Assembly: GCA_015660155.1 (NCBI GenBank)
Contig: DQLO01000095.1
Coordinates: forward strand, 1 to 6,008
Length of the DNA stretch: 6,008 nucleotides
Direction of reading: 5' to 3'
Source: Verrucomicrobiota bacterium
GTDB lineage: Bacteria; Verrucomicrobiota; Verrucomicrobiia; Limisphaerales; UBA1100
Position 1 is the first letter of the stretch. Each line of letters begins with the position of its first letter. Shown piece by piece: positions 1-6,008 of this stretch. Position numbers and translations under genes: made by a program. The notes under the pieces were generated by a model, which worked only from the letters and a program-made list of their open reading frames with translations, had not been told where the DNA came from and searched no databases.

Positions 1-1
1 C

Positions 2-730
2 AATTTCGGGCTCAATCTCACCCCGGCCGAGTGGGCGAAACGCCGCCAGCAAACCGCCCGCCAACGCGCCAACGCCATCGCGCACGTCAAACGCTCGCGC
101 TGGATTCCCAACATCACCTACGCGCAGATTCAGGAAATTTACGACGCCAAAAAAGCCGCGCTGGCCAAGGTGGTTGCCGATGGCAGCTACCGCCGCACTC
201 TGATTGCCCAAGCCAAAACCCGCGCGCTGGCCGAGGTGAAGGCGATGGTCGCCGCACTGCGCGACCGTCAAGCCGCCGAGCAACTCGCCCTTTTCGAAGC
301 CCAGACCATCCTCCGCGCGGCCAATCCGCAATACGATGAGGATGCCCTGCGTAAAGCCATGGCCGATGCGCAGCAACAAGGCGGCGCCCGCGTGGATGCT
401 CTGGAGGGACTCCCCGTTTTGCCCAATGCCACCGCGATGAATTATCCCAAAAGCGGCCCCAACATAATTGCCAAACGCACGCCCGAACCGGCAAGCACGC
501 CTAAAGAACAGGCGCAACTCGATGCCCTGCGCGATTTTAAGAAAAAACAAGCGCTGCAAACCGTCAAGGAATCCCGAACAAATTCGGAGCTGAGACAGCA
601 AAAACTTTCCCATCGTGAAATTGAATTCAAGCTCAACGCGTTGCTCGATCAGTACACTTCCGGAAAGATCACCCATCAAGAATACTACGAACAGCGCGAA
701 ATTATCCTCCGCGACAGCGGCGTAAAGTAG
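2..730 (+). CDS. Unrecognised helical protein with SHOCT-like C-terminus (5'-truncated)
   Basis: The frame is open from base 2 to the TAG at 728-730, giving 242 visible residues. The reading is protein-like from the first codon (Asn-Phe-Gly-Leu-Asn-Leu-Thr-Pro-Ala-Glu-Trp), so the true start is probably off the left edge; the GTG at 170 is an internal Val codon rather than a convincing start. The first ~140 residues are rich in Ala, Lys, Arg and Gln and look mostly alpha-helical. A Pro/Asn-containing linker follows (about 410-520), then a charged helix. The last ~30 residues (626-709) read like a SHOCT-type hairpin: a Leu-rich helix, Ser-Gly-Lys-Ile-Thr turn, then His-Gln-Glu-Tyr-Tyr-Glu and a second helix. 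SHOCT modules are short C-terminal segments linked to oligomerisation; the match here is by eye. No signal peptide, membrane segment or catalytic motif is visible in this part. lysA follows after 42 bases on the same strand, so co-transcription is possible. I do not recognise the family and assign no function. Confidence 0.8.
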   Translation, partial: NFGLNLTPAEWAKRRQQTARQRANAIAHVKRSRWIPNITYAQIQEIYDAKKAALAKVVADGSYRRTLIAQAKTRALAEVKAMVAALRDRQAAEQLALFEAQTILRAANPQYDEDALRKAMADAQQQGGARVDALEGLPVLPNATAMNYPKSGPNIIAKRTPEPASTPKEQAQLDALRDFKKKQALQTVKESRTNSELRQQKLSHREIEFKLNALLDQYTSGKITHQEYYEQREIILRDSGVK

Positions 731-772
731 CTTTCGCCTTCACCTTTCCCCACCGGTTTGGCATAACCGCGT

Positions 773-2068
773 ATGCACGATTTTCGTTACGTCAATGGCC
801 GGCTCCATTGTGAGGGCGTTTCCATCGCCTCGCTCGCCAAGCAACACGGCACGCCGCTCTACGTTTACTCCTCCAAAACGCTCGCCGATCACTTCACCAA
901 ACTCAGCAACGCGCTCGCGCCACTGGATCATTTGATTTGTTTTGCGATGAAATCCAATTCCAACCTCGGCGTCCTGCGCACGCTCGCCGATTTGGGCAGC
1001 GGGTTCGACACCGTCAGCGGCGGCGAAATCCAGCGCACCATTGCCGCGGGCGGAAACCCGCGCAAATGCGTCTTCGCCGGTGTTGGCAAAACCGCAGAGG
1101 AAATCACTTTCGCCCTCCGCAAAGGCATTTACTGTTTCAACGTGGAAAGCGAAGCCGAACTCGAACGCATCAATCGCATCGCCGGCAAGCTCAAGAAAAT
1201 CGCCCCCATCGCCATCCGCGTGAACCCCAATGTGGACGCCCAAACCCACAAGAAAATTACCACCGGCACTTACGATAACAAATTTGGAATCGCCATTGAA
1301 AAAATACCCGCGCTCTACGCCCGCGCCGCCAAGCTCAAACACATCCGCCTGCGCGGCGTGCAAATGCACATCGGCTCGCAGCTCACCCAAGTGAAACCCT
1401 TCGCCGACGCCGTGCGCAAAATCGCCCCGCTCGCGGCGAAACTGAAAGCCAAACACGGCATCGAATTCATCAGCATCGGCGGTGGCCTCGGCATCATGTA
1501 CGAGGACGCATTGGTCAGCGGCAATGCGGAATGGTGGAAACGCAAGGAGGCGAAAAACATTCTCACCCCCGCAAAATACGCCGCCACGCTCGTGCCGCTG
1601 CTGCAGCCCCTTGGCCTCAAAGTGCTTCTCGAACCGGGCCGGTTCATTTCCGGCAACGCCGGCATTCTCGTCACGCGCGTGGAATACGTGAAGCGCACCG
1701 GCAAAAAATATTTCGCCATAGTGGACGCCGCGATGAATGATTTGCTGCGGCCCGCGTTTTACGAAAGCTACCACGAGATCATTCCCGTGAAACAATCCAA
1801 GGCGCGCCCCGTGAACACCGACGTGGTCGGCGGCATCTGTGAAACTGGCGACACCTTTTGCAAAGACCGCCCCATCCCGCGCGTGGCCGAGGGCGACCTC
1901 GTGGCCATCCTCAGCGCTGGCGCTTACGGGTTTGTGATGGCCGGCACCTACAACACCCGCCCATTGCCCGCCGAAGTTTTGGTGAAAGGCAAAAAATCCG
2001 CCGTCGTCCGCAAGCGGCAAAAGGTGAAAGTAATTTGGGAAGGCGAAACCATTGCTCCGTGGCAGTAG
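773..2068 (+). CDS. lysA: Diaminopimelate decarboxylase
   Basis: A cytoplasmic PLP enzyme that decarboxylates meso-2,6-diaminopimelate to L-lysine, the last step of the DAP pathway. The 431-residue length is normal for the family (about 410-450). The fold-type III (alanine racemase-like) barrel carries the PLP lysine K60 in Ala-Met-Lys-Ser-Asn, followed by the Phe-Asp-Thr-Val-Ser-Gly-Gly-Glu segment (78-85). Next come H199 in His-Ile-Gly-Ser, the phosphate-binding Gly-Gly-Gly loop (236-238) and Glu-Pro-Gly-Arg (287-290). The C-terminal beta domain has the partner-subunit Cys-Glu-Thr-Gly-Asp (356-360), Tyr385 in Gly-Ala-Tyr-Gly-Phe, and Tyr-Asn-Thr-Arg-Pro (393-397). All key residues are present, so the enzyme should be active as a dimer. 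The start is the ATG at 773, which places the N-terminal Tyr-Val-Tyr segment as usual; no clear Shine-Dalgarno precedes it. Between Gly-Gly-Gly-Leu-Gly and Thr-Pro-Ala-Lys-Tyr there is an extra Trp-Trp-containing stretch (about 242-262) that is shorter in the common bacterial enzymes. Ornithine/arginine decarboxylases of the same fold are less likely given the overall motif set. Confidence 0.96.
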   Translation: MHDFRYVNGRLHCEGVSIASLAKQHGTPLYVYSSKTLADHFTKLSNALAPLDHLICFAMKSNSNLGVLRTLADLGSGFDTVSGGEIQRTIAAGGNPRKCVFAGVGKTAEEITFALRKGIYCFNVESEAELERINRIAGKLKKIAPIAIRVNPNVDAQTHKKITTGTYDNKFGIAIEKIPALYARAAKLKHIRLRGVQMHIGSQLTQVKPFADAVRKIAPLAAKLKAKHGIEFISIGGGLGIMYEDALVSGNAEWWKRKEAKNILTPAKYAATLVPLLQPLGLKVLLEPGRFISGNAGILVTRVEYVKRTGKKYFAIVDAAMNDLLRPAFYESYHEIIPVKQSKARPVNTDVVGGICETGDTFCKDRPIPRVAEGDLVAILSAGAYGFVMAGTYNTRPLPAEVLVKGKKSAVVRKRQKVKVIWEGETIAPWQ

Positions 2069-2075
2069 AGCCAAC

Positions 2076-2104
2076 GGGAGGGACGAGTTCCACCTCGTCC
2101 CATT
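2076..2104 (+). terminator. Hairpin downstream of lysA, possible weak terminator
   Basis: A perfect 8-bp stem, gggacgag (2080-2087) with ctcgtccc (2094-2101), closes a 6-base loop ttccac. It begins 12 bases after the lysA stop. It is followed by atttcattc, so the T-run is short (three T) and interrupted. It may slow polymerase or protect the 3' end of the lysA transcript, but it is a poorer intrinsic terminator than the one on the opposite strand. It also forms half of an inverted repeat pair. Confidence 0.5.
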
Positions 2105-2119
2105 TCATTCAATGAAGCC

Positions 2120-2150
2120 AAAAAAGGGCGACGTGGAAGTCGCCCCTCCC
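2120..2150 (-). terminator. Rho-independent terminator of the cytochrome/WD40 gene
   Basis: Read on the minus strand, right after the stop codon of the large gene (2152-2154), the sequence gives gggag, then a 7-bp perfect stem gggcgac / gtcgccc around the loop ttccac (stem-loop 2126-2145), then six T (2120-2125). A GC-rich stem directly followed by a U-run is the classic intrinsic terminator layout. The stem can extend by G-U and A-U pairs into the U-run. It lies 6 bases from the stop codon. Confidence 0.8.
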
Positions 2151-2151
2151 G

Positions 2152-5100
2152 CTACTTCGCCGCCGTCTTGGTGGGGCCTTTGAGTTTTTCGTACTCGGCT
2201 TTGAGGGCTTCCACCCGTTTTTGTTCAGCCGAAACGGTGGTGGAAAGTTTGCCGGCTTCGTCGGTTGACGCCTTGGCGGCGGTGGATTGAGTAGCCACCG
2301 TCTTGGCCAGCGCGGCTATGCGGGCTTGGTGGATTTGCTCGGTGTTGGCGTGGGCGGCTTGGGCGCTGGTCATTGCGCCAGCGGCGGAGGTCGCTTGCGC
2401 CTCCATCGGCTTGATTTTTTCGGCAGCCATTTTGTCCATCGCGACTTTGGCGGTGGCGGCTTCAGTTTTGCGTTGGGCCACTAACTTTCCAGCAACCCCC
2501 ATCGCGGCGGTCATCTTGACCATAACCGCTTCGGCGGGCTTCACATTTGCCTCCACTATTTTCGCGGCGACATCCAATGCTTGGAACGGCTTGGCAGCCA
2601 CGACCATTTCGGCGTTCACGCGCGTGAGGATTTGGCCGGCGGCGACTTTGGCGGCGGCCAACTCGGTGGCGGTCGCGCCGGTGGCGACCATCGCTGCCTG
2701 CGCGGGCTGTTGTTTGGTCGCCACGATTCCATCACGCTTGGCTTTGGTGGTGTTGGCCACTTTGCGCTTGGTGGTGGCATCGGTTTGTTTGGTGGCGAAA
2801 TCAACCTTGGCCTTGGCGTGATTGGCGGTGGTTGCTGTCACAATTTTTTGAGCGGCAGTTGCGGCTTGGGTTGCGGCGTTGTGCGCGGTGGTGGCCTTGG
2901 CGACTTCGACTTTTGCGGCGGCGAGTTCCTTGTCGGCGGCAGCTTTTGCAAGGGGCGCGGCTTTCATCGCGGCGTTGGCTTTGGCCACCTGCGCGAGCAC
3001 GGCTTTTTGTTGGCCGGCAATGAGTTGATCGAGCGCGGCCTTGTCGGCGGCGGCAGCTTTGCGCTTGGCGGCGGCATCGGCTTGCTTGGCGGCGTCATTG
3101 CCCGCAGCGGCCTCCGCGGTTTGCGCGGTCATTTCGGCGGCGAGGTATTTGTTGAGCGCGGTTTTGACGGCGGCGTTGGCGACGGACTGCGCTTTGTCGG
3201 CGACGGCTTTGGTGACGGGCGCTTGCTTGAGCACGACGGCGGCGGCGGCGACTTTGACCTCGGCGGGTTTTTGCTTTTGCGCGATCAATTGATCGAGCGT
3301 GGCTTTGGCTGTGGTTTGCGTTTTTTGTTTGGTGGCGAGATCAGTTTTTTGTTTTGCCAAATCAGCGGCCAATTTGTCCATCACCGCCTTGGCGGCGGTA
3401 GCGATCGTTTCAGATGCCTTGGCAGTGTTGTCCGCGCCGGTGAACACTGCGGTGGCGGCGTTGACCTCGGTGTTGATGGCCGTGAGCACTTTTGCCGCGT
3501 TCGCCTTGGCGGCGTTGGTTTGGGCGATGGCTTTGGTGAGGGTGACGTTAATGAGTTGCGCGGGGGCTTGCTTGGCGGCGGCGAGTTGGTCGTACGCAAT
3601 CTTGGCAGCGATGGCTTTGGCGCGCGCGGCTTTGGCGGCGGCGGCGGCTTGGGCGTGGGTGGTCTTGGCGTTAGCCAGATTTGTGCCGGCGGTTTTCATT
3701 CCGGCTTCGGCGGTAGCGATGGCTTTAGTGGCGGCGGTGACGGTTTCGCCCGCTTTGGCGACTTCGGCTTGGGCGGTGGTGAGGGCTTGGTCGGCTTTGG
3801 CCTTGGCGGCTTTGGCTTGGATGAAGGCAACGAGCTTGTCGGCTTTCAGCTTCGCGAGGTCGGTTTTGCGGGCGGCGTCCAGCGCGGTTTGGGTGCCGGC
3901 GAGCGCGGCTTGAGCGGCCTTGGCGGTCGCCTGCAATCCGGCGAGCTTGGCTTCCTGCGCGGCGAGTTGGTTGCGGGCGCGATAATATTCGCTGTAAGTT
4001 TTATTGAGTCGCAACAGGTCGGCGTCCTTTTGCGCGGCGGTGAGCGCGGCACCGGCGGCGGTGACTTTGCCCTGCTCAGTGTTGGCGGCGGTGGCGAGGA
4101 CGGCCAATAACTTGGTGAGCGCGAGCTTGCCGGTTTTGGCGGCGTTCTGTGCTTCGGAGAGCGACTTGGCGGCGGCGGCGTTCACGGTGGTGGTTTGAGT
4201 GACTTGCGCGTTGATGGCGGCAAGTGCCTTGTCGGCGATGGCCTTGGCTGCGGTGGCATCGGTGAGTGCCTTGGCGGCAGCGGTGGCTTTGGTTTGGGCG
4301 GCGGGTTTGCCGGCTTCATCGGCGGCAGCGAGCGCTTTGTCGGCGGTGGCTTTGGCGGTGGTGGCGGTCTTCACACTGCCGGCGGCGGTGGCGGCTTTGG
4401 TTTGGGCGGGCTTTTGCTTTTCGGCAATGAGCTTGGTGAGGGTGGCTTTGGAATCGGTGACGGCTTTTTGGCGCATGGTCACGGTGGTGCCCAAGGCGGT
4501 CATTTGCGCTTTGGTTTTGGCGATGCGCGTGAGCACGGATTGATGCGCGGCGGTGGCGGCTTTGGTGACGGTAGCTTTTTGTTCCACCACTTTTTGCGCG
4601 GCTACAAATTGATCGGCCATCGGGGCGGGGTTCAGCGCGAGGCGGGTGATCTCTTTGCCGTCGGCGGCGTTCCAAACGTAGACTTCGCCGTTCCAGTCGG
4701 TACCGATGACGAGCTTGCCATCGTGGCTGGGGACGCCGGTGGAGGGGATGTCGCCGGGGAAAGTGAAGGAGCGCTTGGCGCTGCCGCTGGCGCTCCACAA
4801 TGTGGCGCGGCGATTGCGACCGACGGTGACCATGTCGCCGTTTTGAGCGCGACGCAAGCTGAGGGCGCCACCGCCGTGGGCGGTCCAGCTTTTGAGTTGG
4901 CGGACTTCGTCGATGTTCCACATTTTGGCAGTGCCGTCTTCGCTGGAGCTGATGACGATGTTGGTGCTGGCCCATTCGAGGCCGGTGATACGGCCGCGAT
5001 GGCCCATGAGACTTGCGGCGCGTCCGCCGGGTTCGGCTTCCCACACGTGAATGCCACCGGCGCGATCGCCGGAAGCGACGTATTTGCCTTTGGGGCCAAA

Positions 5101-5997
5101 GCGCATGGCGGTGATCCAATCGGTGTGTTTTTTAATTTTATGAACCAGCTCGCCGGTGTCAGTTGAGAAAATGCGCACGAACCGGTCAGGGCCGCCGTGG
5201 GCGATGTAGCGCTGGTCGGCGGAGATGTCGGAGGCGAGCACGGAATCGAGGTCGTCGCCGACGGTCAAAATTTGTTCGCCCTTGGTGATGTCCCACACGG
5301 TGGAGAAGCCGAGGTTGGCGCCGCGACCGCCGCCGATGATGAGGAGTTTGCCGTTGGCGCTGAAGTTGACGCTGTGCGGGTAGCCTTTGGGATAGGGAAT
5401 GATGCCGGCGATTTTGAGGGTGTCGGTATTATAAAGGAGCACTTGGCGCTGGCTGCCGATGGCGACGAGCGGCGCCCACGGGCTGACGGCGATGGCGGTG
5501 GAAATGCTGGTGCGTTCGGTGCGCTGATAGGGATCGAGCGCAAGCACTTCGACGGGCATTGGCGTGGGGCCTTCGGGGCGTTTGCCGAGGGAATCGGGAT
5601 CGAGCGCGAGATCGACCTTGGGTTTGGTGGACATCACGGCTTTGGATCCGCTGTCCTTGAGCAAGCCGCCGACGATCCACGCCTTGAGGGTGGCAATCTC
5701 CGGATCGGTGAGTTTGCTCTTGGGCGGCATGTTGGGTTCCTCGGCATGGGTGACGAGCTGATAAAGAAGGCTGTTATCCAAATCGCCGCCAGCGACGACT
5801 TCGCCGGTCATCAGCGCGTCGTAGGTGGACAGGTTGAGGTCGGCCTTCATCTTGTCCGGATTGTGGCACTTGAGGCAGTTGTTGCGGAAGATGGGCAGGA
5901 CGTTGTCCTCGTAAGTGACTTTGTCCGCGGCGAATCCCGCACCGGCAGCAACGAGGCCGACGGCGAAGGCGATAGTTTTCAGGTTCCGAGTATTCAT
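2152..5997 (-). CDS. Exported PSC1-type cytochrome c / WD40 propeller / long coiled-coil protein
   Basis: A 1281-residue protein in one open frame, with four regions. Residues 1-23 form a Sec signal peptide: Asn/Arg/Lys start, hydrophobic Thr-Ile-Ala-Phe-Ala-Val-Gly-Leu-Val core, likely cut at Gly-Phe-Ala/Ala-Asp. Residues ~28-115 match the planctomycete-type cytochrome c domain (PSC1/PSCyt1): Leu-Pro-Ile-Phe-Arg-Asn-Asn, heme motif Cys41-Leu-Lys-Cys44-His45, a Leu-Asn-Leu-Ser segment, and Asn-Met-Pro-Pro-Lys with Met90 as the probable distal ligand, then Leu-Thr-Asp...Leu-Lys-Ala-Trp-Ile. Residues ~165-455 form a WD40 propeller; I count about seven blades, with strand ends such as Val-Trp-Asp, Val-Trp-Glu, Met-Trp-Asn, Leu-Trp-Ser and Val-Trp-Asn. 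Residues ~463-1281 are Ala/Lys/Thr/Gln-rich, without Cys or Trp, and probably a long coiled coil with diverged repeats. It should be periplasmic with one covalent heme; partner and substrate are unknown. Cytochrome-WD40 fusions are common in Planctomycetes and Verrucomicrobia, often beside DUF1549/DUF1553 genes, which would lie beyond the right edge. The ATG at 5995-5997 is chosen because it gives the signal peptide; no Shine-Dalgarno is visible in the 11 bases before it. Confidence 0.9.
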   Translation of the reverse strand: MNTRNLKTIAFAVGLVAAGAGFAADKVTYEDNVLPIFRNNCLKCHNPDKMKADLNLSTYDALMTGEVVAGGDLDNSLLYQLVTHAEEPNMPPKSKLTDPEIATLKAWIVGGLLKDSGSKAVMSTKPKVDLALDPDSLGKRPEGPTPMPVEVLALDPYQRTERTSISTAIAVSPWAPLVAIGSQRQVLLYNTDTLKIAGIIPYPKGYPHSVNFSANGKLLIIGGGRGANLGFSTVWDITKGEQILTVGDDLDSVLASDISADQRYIAHGGPDRFVRIFSTDTGELVHKIKKHTDWITAMRFGPKGKYVASGDRAGGIHVWEAEPGGRAASLMGHRGRITGLEWASTNIVISSSEDGTAKMWNIDEVRQLKSWTAHGGGALSLRRAQNGDMVTVGRNRRATLWSASGSAKRSFTFPGDIPSTGVPSHDGKLVIGTDWNGEVYVWNAADGKEITRLALNPAPMADQFVAAQKVVEQKATVTKAATAAHQSVLTRIAKTKAQMTALGTTVTMRQKAVTDSKATLTKLIAEKQKPAQTKAATAAGSVKTATTAKATADKALAAADEAGKPAAQTKATAAAKALTDATAAKAIADKALAAINAQVTQTTTVNAAAAKSLSEAQNAAKTGKLALTKLLAVLATAANTEQGKVTAAGAALTAAQKDADLLRLNKTYSEYYRARNQLAAQEAKLAGLQATAKAAQAALAGTQTALDAARKTDLAKLKADKLVAFIQAKAAKAKADQALTTAQAEVAKAGETVTAATKAIATAEAGMKTAGTNLANAKTTHAQAAAAAKAARAKAIAAKIAYDQLAAAKQAPAQLINVTLTKAIAQTNAAKANAAKVLTAINTEVNAATAVFTGADNTAKASETIATAAKAVMDKLAADLAKQKTDLATKQKTQTTAKATLDQLIAQKQKPAEVKVAAAAVVLKQAPVTKAVADKAQSVANAAVKTALNKYLAAEMTAQTAEAAAGNDAAKQADAAAKRKAAAADKAALDQLIAGQQKAVLAQVAKANAAMKAAPLAKAAADKELAAAKVEVAKATTAHNAATQAATAAQKIVTATTANHAKAKVDFATKQTDATTKRKVANTTKAKRDGIVATKQQPAQAAMVATGATATELAAAKVAAGQILTRVNAEMVVAAKPFQALDVAAKIVEANVKPAEAVMVKMTAAMGVAGKLVAQRKTEAATAKVAMDKMAAEKIKPMEAQATSAAGAMTSAQAAHANTEQIHQARIAALAKTVATQSTAAKASTDEAGKLSTTVSAEQKRVEALKAEYEKLKGPTKTAAK
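2407..3591 (-). repeat. Diverged ~99-residue repeats in the coiled-coil region
   Basis: Within the large gene an anchor of the form Asp-Gln-Leu-Ile-Ala-x-Lys-Gln-Lys-Pro-Ala recurs. The first base of the Asp codon lies at 3591, 3294, 3030, 2733 and 2436, so spacings are 297, 264, 297 and 297 bases, or 99, 88, 99 and 99 residues (Asp803, 902, 990, 1089, 1188). About 25-30 residues after each anchor a Glu-Val or Asn-Ala-like position tends to recur, for example Ile-Asn-Thr-Glu-Val (841-845) and Val-Asn-Ala-Glu-Met (1127-1131). The units are well diverged in DNA, so they are old. An earlier related anchor sits at residues 520-531, with weaker ones near 627 and 715. Confidence 0.6.
4204..4413 (-). 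repeat. Tandem 35-residue (105-base) duplication near the start of the coil
   Basis: Residues 529-563 and 564-598 of the large protein are two adjacent 35-residue units (codons 4309-4413 and 4204-4308). Both begin Lys-Pro-Ala, continue with Gln-Thr-Lys and Ala/Thr-rich sequence, and share Ala-Asp-Lys-Ala-Leu-Ala-Ala near the end. The DNA is also similar; for example both copies contain ggctttggtttgggcgg on the plus strand. It looks like a local duplication that has since drifted, more recent than the ~99-residue units further on. Confidence 0.55.
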
Positions 5998-6008
5998 CGG
6001 TTTAAAAG

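Larger units (their letters stand above)
2076..2150. repeat. Inverted pair of REP-like palindromic units
   Basis: The whole space between the two convergent genes is two related short units in opposite orientation. Unit A (2076-2101) is gggaggg, arm acgag, loop ttccac, arm ctcgt, ccc. Unit B, read on the minus strand from 2150 to 2126, is gggaggg, arm gcgac, loop ttccac, arm gtcgc, cc. Flank and loop are identical. The arms differ at two positions, and in each the opposite arm changes too (A-T to G-C and G-C to C-G), so pairing is kept. Size, palindromic form, intergenic site and head-to-head pairing resemble REP/BIME elements of other bacteria. No second pair exists in the window to prove that it is a dispersed family. 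Confidence 0.65.

Noticed and set aside
170..730. GTG at 170 as the start of the first gene
   Set aside because: The frame is open and protein-like for 56 more codons to the window edge, and no ribosome binding site precedes the GTG.
754..769. Small hairpin cggtt / aaccg just before lysA
   Set aside because: Only 5 bp with no T-run or conserved leader features; expected by chance. It is not a credible terminator or riboswitch, and the 42-base gap is too short for one.
740..2074. 444-codon open frame on the minus strand opposite lysA
   Set aside because: It is exactly antisense to an enzyme with all its family motifs, it is His/Gly/Phe-rich with no recognisable domain, and it is explained by codon bias of the GC-rich lysA strand.
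2581..4110. 509-codon plus-strand frame encoding a Gly-rich, collagen- or PE_PGRS-like protein
   Set aside because: It is the antisense shadow of the Ala/Lys/Thr-rich coil (Ala and Thr codons reverse to Gly-rich frames). The opposite frame has a signal peptide, heme and WD40 domains continuous with the coil.
2160..4620. Strong G+T bias of the plus strand over 2.4 kb, considered as a low-complexity repeat, origin or transferred DNA
   Set aside because: It is fully explained by the coil's amino acid make-up (Ala, Thr, Lys, Gln codons are poor in G/T on the coding strand). The bias stops where the WD40 domain begins, within the same gene.
4195..5166. 323-codon plus-strand Gly-rich frame
   Set aside because: It is antisense to the WD40 region and the start of the coil, with no domain of its own; same cause as the previous item.

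Overview
The window looks like a piece of chromosome from a bacterium of the PVC group, most likely Verrucomicrobiota and less likely Planctomycetota. Three things point there: a cytochrome c domain of the type first described in planctomycetes (PSC1/PSCyt1-like) fused to a WD40 propeller; a GC-rich, Ala-rich coding style in which none of the visible starts has a clear Shine-Dalgarno sequence; and a diaminopimelate decarboxylase with an insert that I associate with Verrucomicrobia. The assignment is an inference from family knowledge. There is no rRNA or other phylogenetic marker here.

Layout. From the left edge to 730 (+) is the 3' end of an unrecognised Ala/Lys/Gln-rich helical protein that ends in a SHOCT-like short helical hairpin. 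After 42 bases comes lysA (773-2068, +), a complete diaminopimelate decarboxylase, the last step of lysine synthesis. From 2152 to 5997 (-), converging on lysA, lies one very large gene for a 1281-residue exported protein. It has a signal peptide, one CXXCH heme-binding domain, a WD40 beta-propeller of about seven blades, and about 820 residues of Ala/Lys/Thr/Gln-rich, probably coiled-coil sequence. Its start is only 11 bases from the right edge, so its promoter and any partner genes are outside the window.

The 83-base gap between the two convergent genes holds two small hairpins in opposite orientation. They share the same flank and the same 6-base loop but have arm changes that keep base pairing. 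The one after the large gene is followed by six U on the minus strand and looks like a good intrinsic terminator.

The genes do not form an obvious pathway. lysA is housekeeping, and the first gene may share its transcript. The heme/WD40/coil gene is a separate unit. Its most notable property is a long repetitive C-terminal region in which an Asp-Gln-Leu-Ile-Ala-like anchor recurs at 99, 88, 99 and 99 residues, all multiples of 11. I see no mobile element, CRISPR array, tRNA or rRNA. There is no gene-free stretch over 300 bases.
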